Origin: Comamonas testosteroni
GTDB taxonomy: Bacteria; Pseudomonadota; Gammaproteobacteria; Burkholderiales; Burkholderiaceae_C
Assembly: GCA_008727115.1 (NCBI GenBank)
Contig: CP044131.1
Span: forward strand, 1,736,001-1,800,000
DNA length: 64,000 nucleotides
Direction: 5' to 3'
Part shown: positions 36,154-45,447 of the stretch, piece after piece
How the letters are laid out: each line of letters begins with the position of its first letter
How positions within the stretch are numbered: the first letter of the stretch is position 1
The notes under the pieces: generated by a model
The model's input: only the letters and a program-made list of their open reading frames with translations
Told to the model about the DNA's origin: nothing
Database searches by the model: none
Translations under genes and position numbers: made by a program

Positions 36154-36858
36154 ATGAACTCGTCCTCCAAAGTTCCACCACGCTTTGTACCTACTCTGAC
36201 TGAAGTGGTACAGACAGAGGCTCTGCCAAGCCAGGACCCGACAGCGAGTGCGGAGTCGGCGCATGTGACGAATAGGAGCGAGGAAGAGCAGCCAGGTGTG
36301 AGTGAAACCTCGATGCGGCCTTCTTTTCACTCGCCTTGGCTGTCGGATGGCCTCTATGTACGAGGAGCGCCTCCGACGATTCCGCATGAGCTTCCGCCTT
36401 TGCCCGAGTCTTTGCCGCCTCAGCAGCCCTTTTCTGAGTTGCCAGCAGTTGAAGAGCGGCTGAAAGAGTTGGAGTCACAGAGCCCTGAGACAGAGTCTCT
36501 TGTCGATCCCTTGAGAGAGGATGTCTCCTTGCCCTCGGATAGATCAGATCATTCTGATAACTCCGCTTGCCGGCTGGACTCTTCAATGCCAGGGGCGATT
36601 GAGAACAAGGGAGCTAGCAGTCTGGCAGAGGTGCTAGATGGGCAGTCTGGTGCACAAGCAGAGGAGTACTTGATTCATCGACTTATGCAGCGAGTGGATC
36701 TGGTGCTCGAGGAGCGCCTCAAGGATGTCATTGCACAAGTCGTTGAAACACAGACGCGCTCCATGGTACGGAATTTGCGGCAAGAGGTGGAGTCTGTGGT
36801 GCGCCAGTCAGTGTACGAAGCTGTGGACGCAGAGCTTTCCGCCCAGGCTCGTAAGTAA
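36154..36858 (+). CDS. Hypothetical protein downstream of holC
   Basis: A 234-residue acidic protein. The first ~150 residues are Pro-, Ser- and Glu-rich and probably disordered. The last ~70 residues are a predicted long helix or coiled coil (AEEYLIHRLMQRVDLVLEER, then VVETQTRSMVRNLRQEVESV). It starts 3 bp after holC and is probably co-transcribed. Similar short tailed proteins follow holC in related genomes as far as I recall; no function is known. Confidence 0.75.
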   Translation: MNSSSKVPPRFVPTLTEVVQTEALPSQDPTASAESAHVTNRSEEEQPGVSETSMRPSFHSPWLSDGLYVRGAPPTIPHELPPLPESLPPQQPFSELPAVEERLKELESQSPETESLVDPLREDVSLPSDRSDHSDNSACRLDSSMPGAIENKGASSLAEVLDGQSGAQAEEYLIHRLMQRVDLVLEERLKDVIAQVVETQTRSMVRNLRQEVESVVRQSVYEAVDAELSAQARK

Positions 36859-36867
36859 AGTCCAAGC

Positions 36868-37893
36868 CTATTTGCTGATTGGTCTCCAGCCTCTGCTCAG
36901 TGCCTCCGGGTTCACCAGATTGCTGGGCTGAGCATTGACGAAGTTCACGATGTTTTCGAACGCTGCACGAAAGTAAAGCTCATAGCTGTCCTGCTCCACA
37001 TATCCGATATGAGGTGTGCAGATGCAGTTTTCTAGGCGCAGCAATGCATGGCCTTGCAAGATTGGCTCACTCTCGAAGACATCGATAGCTGCAAGCCCAG
37101 GACGACCACGGTTCAGCCCGCACAGCAAGGCCTCGGGCTCTACCAACTCTGCTCTTGAGGTGTTGACGAATAACGCAGTTGGCTTCATTCGAGAGAGGTC
37201 ATGCGCGGTCACTATGCTGCGCGTGGTTTCGTGCAGGCGCAGGTGGAGCGACAGCACATCCGATTGCTCGAAAAAAGCTTCTTTGCTGGGGGCCGCGAGA
37301 AAGCCATCTGCCTGGGCTTGGCGGCGTGAAGCATCGCTACCCCAGACGCAGACTTGCATACCGAATGCTTTGCCGTAGCCTGCAACCAGTTGTCCGATGC
37401 GTCCATAGCCCCAAATACCCAGCATGCGTCCGCGCAGTACGCACCCTAGCCCGAAGTTGGGCGGCATAGATGCGGCTTTGAGGCCGGACTGCTGCCATGC
37501 GCCATGCTTGAGATTTGAGACATATTGCGGGAGCCTGCGCATGGCAGACATGATCAACGCCCAGGTCAACTCAGCGGGAGCAGTGGGAGAGCCAGCACCT
37601 TCTGCAATGGCTATGCCTCGCTCGGTACAAGCCTCTACATCGATATGAGCACCGACCCTGCCCGTTTGTGCGATCAGCTTCAGCCGGGGCAGTTTTTCAA
37701 GCAGCTGACGCGATATCTGTGTGCGCTCCCGGATCAGAACAATGACATCTGCATCGCGCAGTCGAACGGAAAGCTGACCCACACCCTTGATGGTGTTGGT
37801 GTAGACCTTGGCGTTGAAGGTGTCTAGCAGCTTGGCGCAATCAAGCTTGCGAACACCATCTTGGTAATCGTCCAAAATAACGATATTCACCAC
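36868..37893 (-). CDS. D-2-hydroxyacid dehydrogenase family protein
   Basis: A 341-residue NAD-dependent dehydrogenase. The Rossmann glycine motif reads LGIWGYGRIGQLVAGYGKA. Catalytic residues are Arg in VNTSRAELV, Glu in DVFESEP and His in CTPHIGYVE. It is convergent with the holC operon. The substrate (phosphoglycerate, glyoxylate or another 2-oxoacid) cannot be read. Confidence 0.88.
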   Translation of the reverse strand: MVNIVILDDYQDGVRKLDCAKLLDTFNAKVYTNTIKGVGQLSVRLRDADVIVLIRERTQISRQLLEKLPRLKLIAQTGRVGAHIDVEACTERGIAIAEGAGSPTAPAELTWALIMSAMRRLPQYVSNLKHGAWQQSGLKAASMPPNFGLGCVLRGRMLGIWGYGRIGQLVAGYGKAFGMQVCVWGSDASRRQAQADGFLAAPSKEAFFEQSDVLSLHLRLHETTRSIVTAHDLSRMKPTALFVNTSRAELVEPEALLCGLNRGRPGLAAIDVFESEPILQGHALLRLENCICTPHIGYVEQDSYELYFRAAFENIVNFVNAQPSNLVNPEALSRGWRPISK

Positions 37894-38201
37894 TGGAATC
37901 CCTTAAATAAGCGGCTGATTTTATTGAGGAAAATTCAATGAGGTCAAAAGACGGAGACCTCTTTTGGAACGACTTAAGGTGGCGAAAGCTGCTTAACTCA
38001 GATCACATGCTTCGACACATATCTCAACAAAATACCTGTTGATGGGGGCTATTGTCGTCCAAGCAGACTGTGGATGCCGCTGAGGGCTTGCTTTATTGAC
38101 AGGGAAAGCTGAATGAAGGCGCAAGTCTTGCAACCGGGAGTAAATACAAGGCGAAGTGATTGAAACGAGAGCGCTGTGACTTGGGTGCCGGTCTTCAATA
38201 A
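37894..38201. other. Intergenic region without recognisable gene
   Basis: About 300 bp between the dehydrogenase start and the terminator of the next locus. It is AT-richer than the coding DNA and presumably includes the dehydrogenase promoter. No open frame with a start signal is seen. Confidence 0.4.
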
Positions 38202-38243
38202 GAAAAGCCCTCCTGACTTGCATGAAATGCAGAAAAGGAGGGC
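38202..38243 (-). terminator. Terminator of the bigR-yeeE operon
   Basis: Read on the minus strand, GCCCTCCT pairs with AGGAGGGC across a ~20-nt loop and is followed by TTTTC. It lies just after the minus-strand transporter gene ending at 38268. Confidence 0.75.
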
Positions 38244-38267
38244 CTGAGACCTTGGGGCTGGGTGCTT

Positions 38268-38687
38268 CTAAGCTTGCGACTTCGACCAAATGTGCTGTAC
38301 TCCCATGCCAGCAAGCATGGCCGCAACAAATAGCCAAACTTCAGGGTTGAGTGTGCTTAGGTTCATGAGGGCCGGGCCTGGGCAAAAGCCTGCCAAACCC
38401 CAGCCTATGCCAAACAAGGCGGAACCTGTCAGCAGCTTTCTATCGATGGCAGTGCTTGTCGGGAGTTGCATGGGGGCGCCCAGCAAGGCTGTTTGGCGTT
38501 GTTTGGCCCAAGTGAAAGCGACTAAGCCGACAGCAATGGCTCCTCCCATCACAAATCCTAGGGAGGGATCCCATTGACCGAAAAAATCCAGAAAATTTTG
38601 CACCTTGGTGGGACTGCCCATACCTGACAGGATGAGGCCTAAACCAAAAATGAGACCGCATGCAAGTGCAGCAATATTGATGATCAT
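38268..38687 (-). CDS. Half-size YeeE/YedE-family membrane protein (PmpB-like)
   Basis: A 139-residue protein with four hydrophobic segments. The Cys motif GLAGFCPGPALMNL and the GLILSGMGSP segment match the second half of YeeE-type sulfur transporters. It works most likely as a partner of the half-size protein encoded directly upstream, together making one full transporter. It is last in the bigR-yeeE-yeeE operon. Confidence 0.85.
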   Translation of the reverse strand: MIINIAALACGLIFGLGLILSGMGSPTKVQNFLDFFGQWDPSLGFVMGGAIAVGLVAFTWAKQRQTALLGAPMQLPTSTAIDRKLLTGSALFGIGWGLAGFCPGPALMNLSTLNPEVWLFVAAMLAGMGVQHIWSKSQA

Positions 38688-38705
38688 GATGTTTCCTGTT
38701 GAGGC

Positions 38706-39149
38706 TTAAGCAATCACGTGGCGTATCACGAAAACAGTGATAGCGCCGGTTGCCATGAAAGTGATGGTGGCAGCGAGAGAGCGCACGGAAAGACGAGAGA
38801 GCCCGCAGACACCGTGGCCGCTGGTGCAGCCGGACCCCATGCGAGTGCCAAATCCGACCAGCAGGCCGGCGGCGATGATGACCAAGGGGTTGGAAGGCAT
38901 CTGCATGTCAGGCAAGGGGGCAAATAGTTGCCATACCAGCGGCGCTGAAACCATTCCCAAGATAAAAGCCAGGCGCCAGCCCCATTGCTTGACGGAAGAC
39001 CAAGTTGGCACTTGCAGTAGAGCGCCGGTAATGCCGCTGATGCCGGCCACGCGTCCAAGCAAGGCAATCAGCAGGGCGGCGGAAAGGCCGATGAGAAGGC
39101 CACCGGCAAGCGCCGACCAAGGGGTGAATTCGTTCCACAAAATATTCAT
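38706..39149 (-). CDS. Half-size YeeE/YedE-family membrane protein (PmpA-like)
   Basis: A 147-residue protein. ATG 39149 (MNILWNEFTPWSAL) is chosen because it overlaps the arsR stop by 4 bp; a longer frame runs upstream. Four membrane segments and the Cys motif GSGCTSGHGVCGLSRLS match the first half of YeeE sulfur transporters. It pairs with the 38268 gene. Confidence 0.87.
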   Translation of the reverse strand: MNILWNEFTPWSALAGGLLIGLSAALLIALLGRVAGISGITGALLQVPTWSSVKQWGWRLAFILGMVSAPLVWQLFAPLPDMQMPSNPLVIIAAGLLVGFGTRMGSGCTSGHGVCGLSRLSVRSLAATITFMATGAITVFVIRHVIA

Positions 39150-39490
39150 GCATGTTCTCCTGCTTGGCAAAACAATTGATGTACGGTTTGCATCAGCTGC
39201 AAGGCACGAAGATCTGCCAGCTGATACCAGATGAACTTTCCTTCTCGGCGGGTTGTTACCAGACCTTCGCGGCGCAAGACGCCGAGCTGCTGTGATAGCG
39301 TGGGCTGAGTAATGCCGGTCAGTTGCTCCAGCTCGCCCACAGTGCGTTCTTGGAGGGAGAGCTGACACAGCAAAAGCAGGCGGTCTTCATTCCCCAGCAG
39401 TTTGAGCATGATCACTGCTTCACTGGCGTGCGAGCGCATGGCCTGGAGATCCAGCGGAGGCAGACTCTCTTCGGCGTTAATGGAAGTCAT
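39146..39490 (-). CDS. ArsR-family regulator, BigR-like
   Basis: A 114-residue winged-helix repressor. The recognition helix is TQPTLSQQLGVLRREG. Two Cys, in LLLLCQLSL and HQLFCQAGEH, occupy the positions of the persulfide-sensing pair in BigR and SqrR. It is first in an operon with two YeeE halves and divergent from a persulfide dioxygenase gene, exactly the gene set regulated by BigR in other proteobacteria. Confidence 0.88.
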   Translation of the reverse strand: MTSINAEESLPPLDLQAMRSHASEAVIMLKLLGNEDRLLLLCQLSLQERTVGELEQLTGITQPTLSQQLGVLRREGLVTTRREGKFIWYQLADLRALQLMQTVHQLFCQAGEHA

Positions 39491-39514
39491 GGCTTTGCCT
39501 TTTGAAATATTTCC

Positions 39515-39525
39515 ATATATTATAT
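39515..39525. promoter_or_regulatory. AT-rich palindrome in the bigR/persulfide dioxygenase divergent region
   Basis: ATATA-T-TATAT lies in the very AT-rich 94-bp gap between the two divergent genes, next to further TATATTA-type repeats (39500-39540). BigR is known to bind AT-rich palindromes that overlap the promoter, so this is a likely shared operator. Confidence 0.5.
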
Positions 39526-39583
39526 AAAAAAGTATATTAATTGGTTGTGAAGGGTTTTCAGAACCATCTTGTCAGGAGTCACG

Positions 39584-40516
39584 ATGACGGCAGTTAACAG
39601 CATGCATATCGAAGCATTTTTTGATGCAGTCACAGGAACTGTCAGCTATGTCCTTGCGGACACGCTCAGTGCAAAGGCCGCTGTGATTGACCCGGTACTG
39701 GACTTTGAACCGAAGTCCGGCACATTGAGCAGCCGGTCTGCCGACCGCCTCATTGCGTATGTGCGCAGCCAGGGATGGCAGGTGCAGTGGATTTTGGAAA
39801 CTCACGCGCACGCGGATCACCTGTCTGCAGCGCAGCACATTCGTCATCATTTAGGTGGCAAGGTCGCGATTGGGGCGCATATTCGTGAGGTGCAAGCTGC
39901 ATTTCGCAAGATCTACCATTTCGAGCGAAGTTTTTTGCCAGATGGAAGCCAGTTTGATCACCTTGTCGAAGATGGCGAGGGCTTGCCGCTGGGCGATTTG
40001 ATGGTGACGGCCATGCATGTACCCGGACATACGCCGGCCGATATGGCGTATCGGGTGGGGGATGCCGTATTTGTGGGAGATACCTTGTTCATGCCCGATG
40101 TAGGTACGGCGCGTGCAGACTTTCCCGGTGGTGATGCGGTGGTGCTGTACCGCTCCATTCAGCGGCTACTGGATCTGCCGTCTCAGACGCGTATTTTTGT
40201 CTGTCATGACTATCCGCCAGCATCACGCGTGCCGGCCTGGCAGACGACGGTGCAAGACCAGCGAGAGCGCAATATTCATGTGCGACAAGGCATCAGCGAA
40301 GCCGAATTCGTCAAGATGCGCCTCGCTCGTGATGCCACACTGGAGATGCCGACTTTGATCCTGCCCTCGGTGCAGGTCAACGTGCGCGGCGGAAAGCTGC
40401 CGCCGGCCGAGGATGATGGTCGAACTTATATACAGCTGCCGGTCAATGCCTTCGCTGCAAGCGAATCTGTGCCACAAGGTGTTTGGCAGAAGGCTCTGAC
40501 TTCTGGCGTCAAGTGA
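39584..40516 (+). CDS. Persulfide dioxygenase (ETHE1/Blh-like MBL protein)
   Basis: A 310-residue MBL-fold non-haem iron enzyme. ATG 39584 follows AGGAG at 6 nt. Metal motif ETHAHADHLS, plus HVPGHTPADMAY and FVGDTLFMPDVGTARADFPGG, which is characteristic of the ETHE1/Blh group. It oxidises glutathione persulfide to sulfite and glutathione. Together with BigR and the YeeE pair it forms a sulfide/persulfide detoxification unit. Confidence 0.92.
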   Translation: MTAVNSMHIEAFFDAVTGTVSYVLADTLSAKAAVIDPVLDFEPKSGTLSSRSADRLIAYVRSQGWQVQWILETHAHADHLSAAQHIRHHLGGKVAIGAHIREVQAAFRKIYHFERSFLPDGSQFDHLVEDGEGLPLGDLMVTAMHVPGHTPADMAYRVGDAVFVGDTLFMPDVGTARADFPGGDAVVLYRSIQRLLDLPSQTRIFVCHDYPPASRVPAWQTTVQDQRERNIHVRQGISEAEFVKMRLARDATLEMPTLILPSVQVNVRGGKLPPAEDDGRTYIQLPVNAFAASESVPQGVWQKALTSGVK

Positions 40517-40540
40517 CAAGGCTTGCTGGACAAGAAGAGC

Positions 40541-42028
40541 TCAAGGTGCGGCAGGCGCAGCCTTGTGTGATTCGAGGCTGTTAAGAGCATTGAGCCTGAG
40601 CTGCAGACGCATCATGTGCTCGGCATAGACCAGAACTTCCTGGGTGGGCAAAGGGCGAGTGACTCGCTGAGAGTAGACCTTCAGTGCGCCTTGTACGACC
40701 TCAGGGTCATTGCTGTCGGCATACCAGGCCCAGTCAGCCAGATGAGCAGCAAGCTCCGGGTTGCTTTCTGCAAGAGCAGTGGCGCGAAGGATCATCTGCT
40801 TGGCACCACCCGCCAGCCTTGCCAGTTCTTGGGCTTGCGCTGCAAGAGGTGCAGGCCGCCAGTGGGATGGAATATCGTCCCACCAACCGCTGTATTCGCT
40901 GGCAACCATGCGGCCAATGTTTTGCACTGACACGTACAGCTCGCGTGCATCAGGGCGTGACGCCAACTCCGGCGGCAGTGCGACTTGCTCAATCACCTGA
41001 TCTTTGCGTTTGCCGCTGTTCAGACCTGCGACAACCTGGGCAGCAATCGTCTCCAGCATCAATGCCTGAGCAGGCAGGCGGTCCTGGATTTCCTCAGAGT
41101 TATTGATGGCGGGTCCATGAGCCGGCAGCAGCAACTGAGGCTGTAGTGCAGTCATTTCACGCAAGGCCTTGGCCCATTCCTCAGGGTAGCGCTGGCGCCG
41201 CTTGCCATTACCTGCATTGGGTAAAAAGCCTTGAAAGTAGTCGGCACTGGCGACCATCTTGCGGCCCGGAACGGCCACCCAGATCTGGTCCTCGGTTTCA
41301 CCACGTGCATGGGTCAGAACAAAGTCCTCGCCTCCGATCCTGAGCGTGGTCTTGCCGTGGAACGTCAATGTGGGGCGTATGGCATTTATCCAGTCTCCGT
41401 GGGGAACGTCAGCTACGCTTTGCTGGTTATTGCGCGCGTTCAATCCATTGCTGCGCATATCCAGTTCCATCTGGGCGATGAAGCGCTGTTCTGCAATGAT
41501 CTGGGGCTTTTGGTCCAGCAGCGTCCAGGCGCCAAAAGCATGGTCGGCGTGGAAGTGCGTAAAGATCACGGTATGCACGGGCTTGCTGCTGATTTTTTTC
41601 AGCGCTTCGGCCAGGCCTGGGCCAGCAGGTGCATAGCCACTGTCGACCAACACCAGTCCTTCATCCGTTTCGAAGACCACCACATTGACAATGGGAAAGC
41701 GCAGCAGCCAAGTACGTGGCGCAACCGCTTCGATCTTGAGCTTGGCACGGGCATCGTCAATAGCAGCCTGGTTCGTGCGACTGTACAAACTATTGGCTAC
41801 CGCATAAGACAGCTCGGACCCGAAACCTCCACCTTGCTTGATGGATTGGACCATCTGTGGGTTGGCCTTGAGGACTTGCGCATACGCTGCTGCTTCGGCG
41901 GGGTTCTGAGAGCCGGAGCCACTTCGCTCATTTCGCTCGTGGGCGAGGATTGCGCTGGGGCATAGCAGGCTCAGGAGCAGGGCGGAGCCGAGGCCGCGTA
42001 GCTTGGATCGAGAATAGGTTTTCATCAT
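40541..42028 (-). CDS. Exported MBL-fold alkylsulfatase-like protein
   Basis: A 495-residue protein with a signal peptide (MMKTYSRSKLRGLGSALLLS). The MBL domain has the motif FTHFHADHAFGAW; after it comes an alpha-helical domain (residues ~330-480; QALMLETIAAQVVAGLN, then WWDDIPSHWRPAPLAAQ) like the dimerisation domain of SdsA-type alkylsulfatases. It may hydrolyse sulfate esters or another ester in the periplasm. It is followed by minus-strand genes for two other exported proteins. Confidence 0.8.
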   Translation of the reverse strand: MMKTYSRSKLRGLGSALLLSLLCPSAILAHERNERSGSGSQNPAEAAAYAQVLKANPQMVQSIKQGGGFGSELSYAVANSLYSRTNQAAIDDARAKLKIEAVAPRTWLLRFPIVNVVVFETDEGLVLVDSGYAPAGPGLAEALKKISSKPVHTVIFTHFHADHAFGAWTLLDQKPQIIAEQRFIAQMELDMRSNGLNARNNQQSVADVPHGDWINAIRPTLTFHGKTTLRIGGEDFVLTHARGETEDQIWVAVPGRKMVASADYFQGFLPNAGNGKRRQRYPEEWAKALREMTALQPQLLLPAHGPAINNSEEIQDRLPAQALMLETIAAQVVAGLNSGKRKDQVIEQVALPPELASRPDARELYVSVQNIGRMVASEYSGWWDDIPSHWRPAPLAAQAQELARLAGGAKQMILRATALAESNPELAAHLADWAWYADSNDPEVVQGALKVYSQRVTRPLPTQEVLVYAEHMMRLQLRLNALNSLESHKAAPAAP

Positions 42029-42073
42029 GCAAGGAGCTAGATAAGGGATGCCATGGGCATGTGCCCAAAGGAT

Positions 42074-43471
42074 TTACTCAGACTTGATGAGCTCTACGGG
42101 CTCCAGTACCCAGGAGGGGTCCAGGACTTCCGGCCAGGGCTGGTAAGCGCGAGCCATCAGGTAGAACAGGTTTTTCTCGGGTGTGGGCAGCCAATTAGCG
42201 CGTTTTTCCGGGCCGGGGTCTGTGGGCTGAAGCCAGATGTCCAGACTGCCGTCGGCGTTGCGTTTCATGCCCTGGGTGCGGTCGCCAATGGAGTAGCGGT
42301 TGATGGGGTTGTCCACCATGTACTGGCCACCAGTCACGAACTCATACAGGGAGATGGACCAGAAGGCATCGGCAGGCAATCGACCGTCGGGTAGGTGCAG
42401 GCGATAGCTTTGCCCCTTTCCCAGTGGCTGGTTGTTGCCATCTACGCTGGCGGCGAAGTAGCTCGCCTCGGCTGCCTCCAGTCCCAGAATGCCGCCCGAC
42501 ATGGCGGCTGACTGTGCGCGCATGGTGTAGTTGCTGCCAAACCCGTCGGGCAAGCGATAAGGTGTCCAGCCGTTGCGTCGGTTCGGATCTGCCGTTTTGC
42601 GGTCTGCGTTCAGGCGGTTCTTCAGTTCGTTTTTCTCGATATCTGGGGCAAGGGCGAGCCAGCGCTGCTGCACGGTGGCTGGCAGCTTGTCCCATTTGCA
42701 ATCAGCGCCGCAAATGCCCACGCTGGCAAAGCGCTGCAGCAGCTTCTGTTCGCTGCCCGGTGGCGGGTTGCGCACCAAGGCTTCATTGACCACATCGACA
42801 AAACGCCCCCAGTCCTGAGCCTGCGGCTTGATGCGCGGGCTGTCTTCGGCGGTCTTGAGGGCGGGTTCTATGCGAAAGCCATCCTGCACGGCATGTGCTG
42901 CCTTGAGGTCATCTTCGCCCGTGACCAGTACGCGCAGATTCAGGTAGACATCGCGTGTGGGGGCCCGGGCGATTTGATCGACCTGGGGAATTGCGCCCTT
43001 CCAGTTTGGCCCGACCAGTGCCACCTTGCGTGCAGCAGTGCCGCCAATGCGCCGGCCCACATAGGAAAAGGTATTGAGATCCGCGCCGATCATGGCAATC
43101 ACGTAGTAGCGGCCATGGGTTTCGGGCAGAGTCAGCACCAGCGGAGAATGCTCCAAGTCCAGCCAGGTGGTGGAGTAGAACGTGTCTCGGATGGGGCCGT
43201 TGGCCCAGCGATCCTTGGGGGTGGCCAAGTGGCGAGTGTGACGGAAGTGATGGAGCTTTGTGGCTGTGGCGGAGTCTTTGATCTCCAGGGCTTCATGACG
43301 CATTTTCATGAACTCCTGATAAGGGTAGGCATAGAGCATGGCTTCCCGGATCAGGCTGTCCAGCTCAGGTGCTTCCGAGGGCGCGGCAGCTTGCGAGTGT
43401 GCCGTGCCTAGGCAAAGAGACAATGCAGCGGCGGCCAGGGCGTGCAGCCCGGGCAAATAGTTCTTTGGCAT
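42074..43471 (-). CDS. Exported DUF1254/DUF1214 domain protein
   Basis: A 465-residue secreted protein (signal peptide to about residue 28). The N-terminal part AYPYQEFMKMR and the later TFYSTTWLDLEHSPLVLTLP match DUF1254; the C-terminal part, with SYRLHLPDGRLPADAFWSIS and NPINRYSIGDR, matches DUF1214. The biochemical role of this family is unknown. It lies between the alkylsulfatase-like and DUF1329 genes on the same strand. Confidence 0.85.
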   Translation of the reverse strand: MPKNYLPGLHALAAAALSLCLGTAHSQAAAPSEAPELDSLIREAMLYAYPYQEFMKMRHEALEIKDSATATKLHHFRHTRHLATPKDRWANGPIRDTFYSTTWLDLEHSPLVLTLPETHGRYYVIAMIGADLNTFSYVGRRIGGTAARKVALVGPNWKGAIPQVDQIARAPTRDVYLNLRVLVTGEDDLKAAHAVQDGFRIEPALKTAEDSPRIKPQAQDWGRFVDVVNEALVRNPPPGSEQKLLQRFASVGICGADCKWDKLPATVQQRWLALAPDIEKNELKNRLNADRKTADPNRRNGWTPYRLPDGFGSNYTMRAQSAAMSGGILGLEAAEASYFAASVDGNNQPLGKGQSYRLHLPDGRLPADAFWSISLYEFVTGGQYMVDNPINRYSIGDRTQGMKRNADGSLDIWLQPTDPGPEKRANWLPTPEKNLFYLMARAYQPWPEVLDPSWVLEPVELIKSE

Positions 43472-43531
43472 GGTTTGGGATTGTTGGTGGCAGATGCCAC
43501 CGGACGGGGATGCGCCCGGTGGACTGGCTAG

Positions 43532-43552
43532 AGAGCGCAGTTACTGCGCTCT
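43532..43552. repeat. Perfect intercistronic hairpin
   Basis: AGAGCGCAGT and ACTGCGCTCT form a perfect 10-bp stem with a single-base loop centre, between the DUF1329 and DUF1254 genes. No T run follows, so it is more likely an mRNA processing or stability element than a terminator. Confidence 0.55.
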
Positions 43553-43580
43553 GGCGGAGCCCCTGGGTTGGGCTCTGTGC

Positions 43581-44969
43581 TCAGGTGCCTGCGTTGCGCG
43601 TGGCTTCGGGCGTGAACATGGCGGGGGTCATGTCACCCTTGTTGAGCACGGGGCCCTTGGGGCGTTCCTGGAACATGTTGTATGCCACATAGCCGCCGCC
43701 CACGAGGTCGTGGTAGAAGCTGGTGCCCGCATGCCAAGTGTTGGCGTCAAAGGCGTAGTAGTGGTTGATGAAGGCGTGCTGCCACAGATTGCCGCGAGCA
43801 TCGTAGAAGTCGCTCATCAGCGCCTGGCCGGTGTCCTCGTCCAGGAACAGCACACGCTTGCCGTACAGGTGGCGATAGCCTTGCTTGAGCGTGGCTTCCA
43901 GCATCCAGACGCGGCGCAGTTCATAGCGCATGTACTCGGGGTTGGCATGGCCGGGCTTGAGCAGGTCCGCGTATTTGATGGTGTTGGAGTGAATCTTGTA
44001 GGCATTGGCTGGAACGTAGATTTCCTTCTTGCCCAGGCTCTTCCATGTGTAGCGCTCTGGCGAGCCGTTGAACAGACGGTCGGAGTCGATCGTCATCTTG
44101 GCACCCACGCCACCGCCCATGGGCTGATCAAAACCGTATTCGGGGATCTGGCGCACGCGGCGTGTGCCGGGGTCATAGCTCCAGCCCAGGCGCTTGTCCT
44201 TGCCGAAGTTGACCGGCTCCATGCTCACACTGACGCCGCCTTTTTCACGCTCGGGCAGCTTCACGGCATTCATGCCCTGGGCCATCGTGCCCTCGAGTGG
44301 CTTGCCGGCTTGATCGGGGGAGTTCAGCAAGCTCATGCTGCGGTTCTCTGCCCGGCCAAACACGGCAGAGCCATCCTGCATCACATAAGCGTTGTCGCGC
44401 AGCGTGTGCTCGGTGAAGGAGCGGAAGGGAAAGAGGTTGTTGAACGCCAGCTCGATGCCGCTCTTGGGAAAGGGGAAAGGCATGGCGCCCTTGACGGCAT
44501 TGTCAGCCCCCATGCCATCGGCACTGATCACTGCGTTCTGGGCATTGTGTTTGGCGGATGCACAGACGAAGTCGGGGTAGCGGAAGTCGCGATGACCCTG
44601 GTAGACCGGAATGCTGAAAGTCTTTGGGTAGCGGGCGAACATGCCTTTCTGACCATCGGTCAGATTGGCGGCGTATTTGGCCATGTTCTCTGCGGTGATG
44701 GAGAACAGTGGCTTTTCATTGGCATAAGGGTCCACGGGGTGCTGACCCACATGGGGGGTGTACTGAATTCCGGGCGGCGTACCCAGCCATTTGCCGGTGT
44801 ACTCCGGCACGCCGCTGGCGGTGCCTGCTTTTTCTGCACCCACGCAGGTCAGCGACTTGCCCAGTTTTTCAACCTCTTCAGGCGAGCCCTTGGCCGAGGC
44901 AGCCCCTGCCATCACGGTGGCAGCGGCCAATGCAATCAACGCACGGTAATTCACTCTGGACTCCATCAC
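43581..44969 (-). CDS. Exported DUF1329 domain protein
   Basis: A 462-residue protein with a signal peptide (MMESRVNYRALIALAAATVM). The conserved features RVRQIPEYGFDQP, RRVWMLEATLKQGYRHLYGKR and FLDEDTGQAL match DUF1329, an outer-membrane or periplasmic LolB-like family often seen beside steroid and lipid degradation genes. It is first in the three-gene minus-strand run with DUF1254 and the alkylsulfatase-like gene. Confidence 0.87.
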   Translation of the reverse strand: MMESRVNYRALIALAAATVMAGAASAKGSPEEVEKLGKSLTCVGAEKAGTASGVPEYTGKWLGTPPGIQYTPHVGQHPVDPYANEKPLFSITAENMAKYAANLTDGQKGMFARYPKTFSIPVYQGHRDFRYPDFVCASAKHNAQNAVISADGMGADNAVKGAMPFPFPKSGIELAFNNLFPFRSFTEHTLRDNAYVMQDGSAVFGRAENRSMSLLNSPDQAGKPLEGTMAQGMNAVKLPEREKGGVSVSMEPVNFGKDKRLGWSYDPGTRRVRQIPEYGFDQPMGGGVGAKMTIDSDRLFNGSPERYTWKSLGKKEIYVPANAYKIHSNTIKYADLLKPGHANPEYMRYELRRVWMLEATLKQGYRHLYGKRVLFLDEDTGQALMSDFYDARGNLWQHAFINHYYAFDANTWHAGTSFYHDLVGGGYVAYNMFQERPKGPVLNKGDMTPAMFTPEATRNAGT

Positions 44970-45447
44970 GATTCCTTAAAGATGTATTGGTGAAGTGCTT
45001 TCGATATCGACCTGCCACAGGTCGCCCTAGAACGAAATCTCTGTCGGCGCGTATCGATGGATCAATTGTTCAGGGGGGCTTATGGCACCCCCATCGTCCT
45101 TTGGGACTAGCCTGTAAGAGGTATCAGAGTCGCCTCAGAGACAAACGTAGCAAGAGCACCTGTGATAAAGCCTTAAATCAAGGGAAAACCTGTGTCAGCG
45201 TGTTCAGGGATAACCAGTACCCCTTCAAGGCGCTTTCAGTGTGCTTTTGGGGCGTTTGAATGCTCATAGAGCCTTATGTGCTGCTCTGCCCAGGTGTGGA
45301 GCCGTAAATCATTTGAATGAAGTAGTTCAAATGCGGTAAATCATGCGCAGCCAAGGTCGACTTATTCGGATGAAGTGCTTGCTTTCGGGCCGTGGCTTGC
45401 CTGTCAAGGCAGTGGGTTGAGTGGCGCTGTTTGTGCAACAGGCTAGG
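44970..45447. other. Intergenic region, no gene seen
   Basis: About 480 bp upstream of the DUF1329 gene. It should contain that gene's promoter. Open frames here are continuations of shadow frames and have no start signals. Confidence 0.45.

Noticed and set aside
43470-44993. A 507-codon plus-strand frame
   Set aside because: Antisense to the DUF1329 protein, which has a signal peptide and family motifs.
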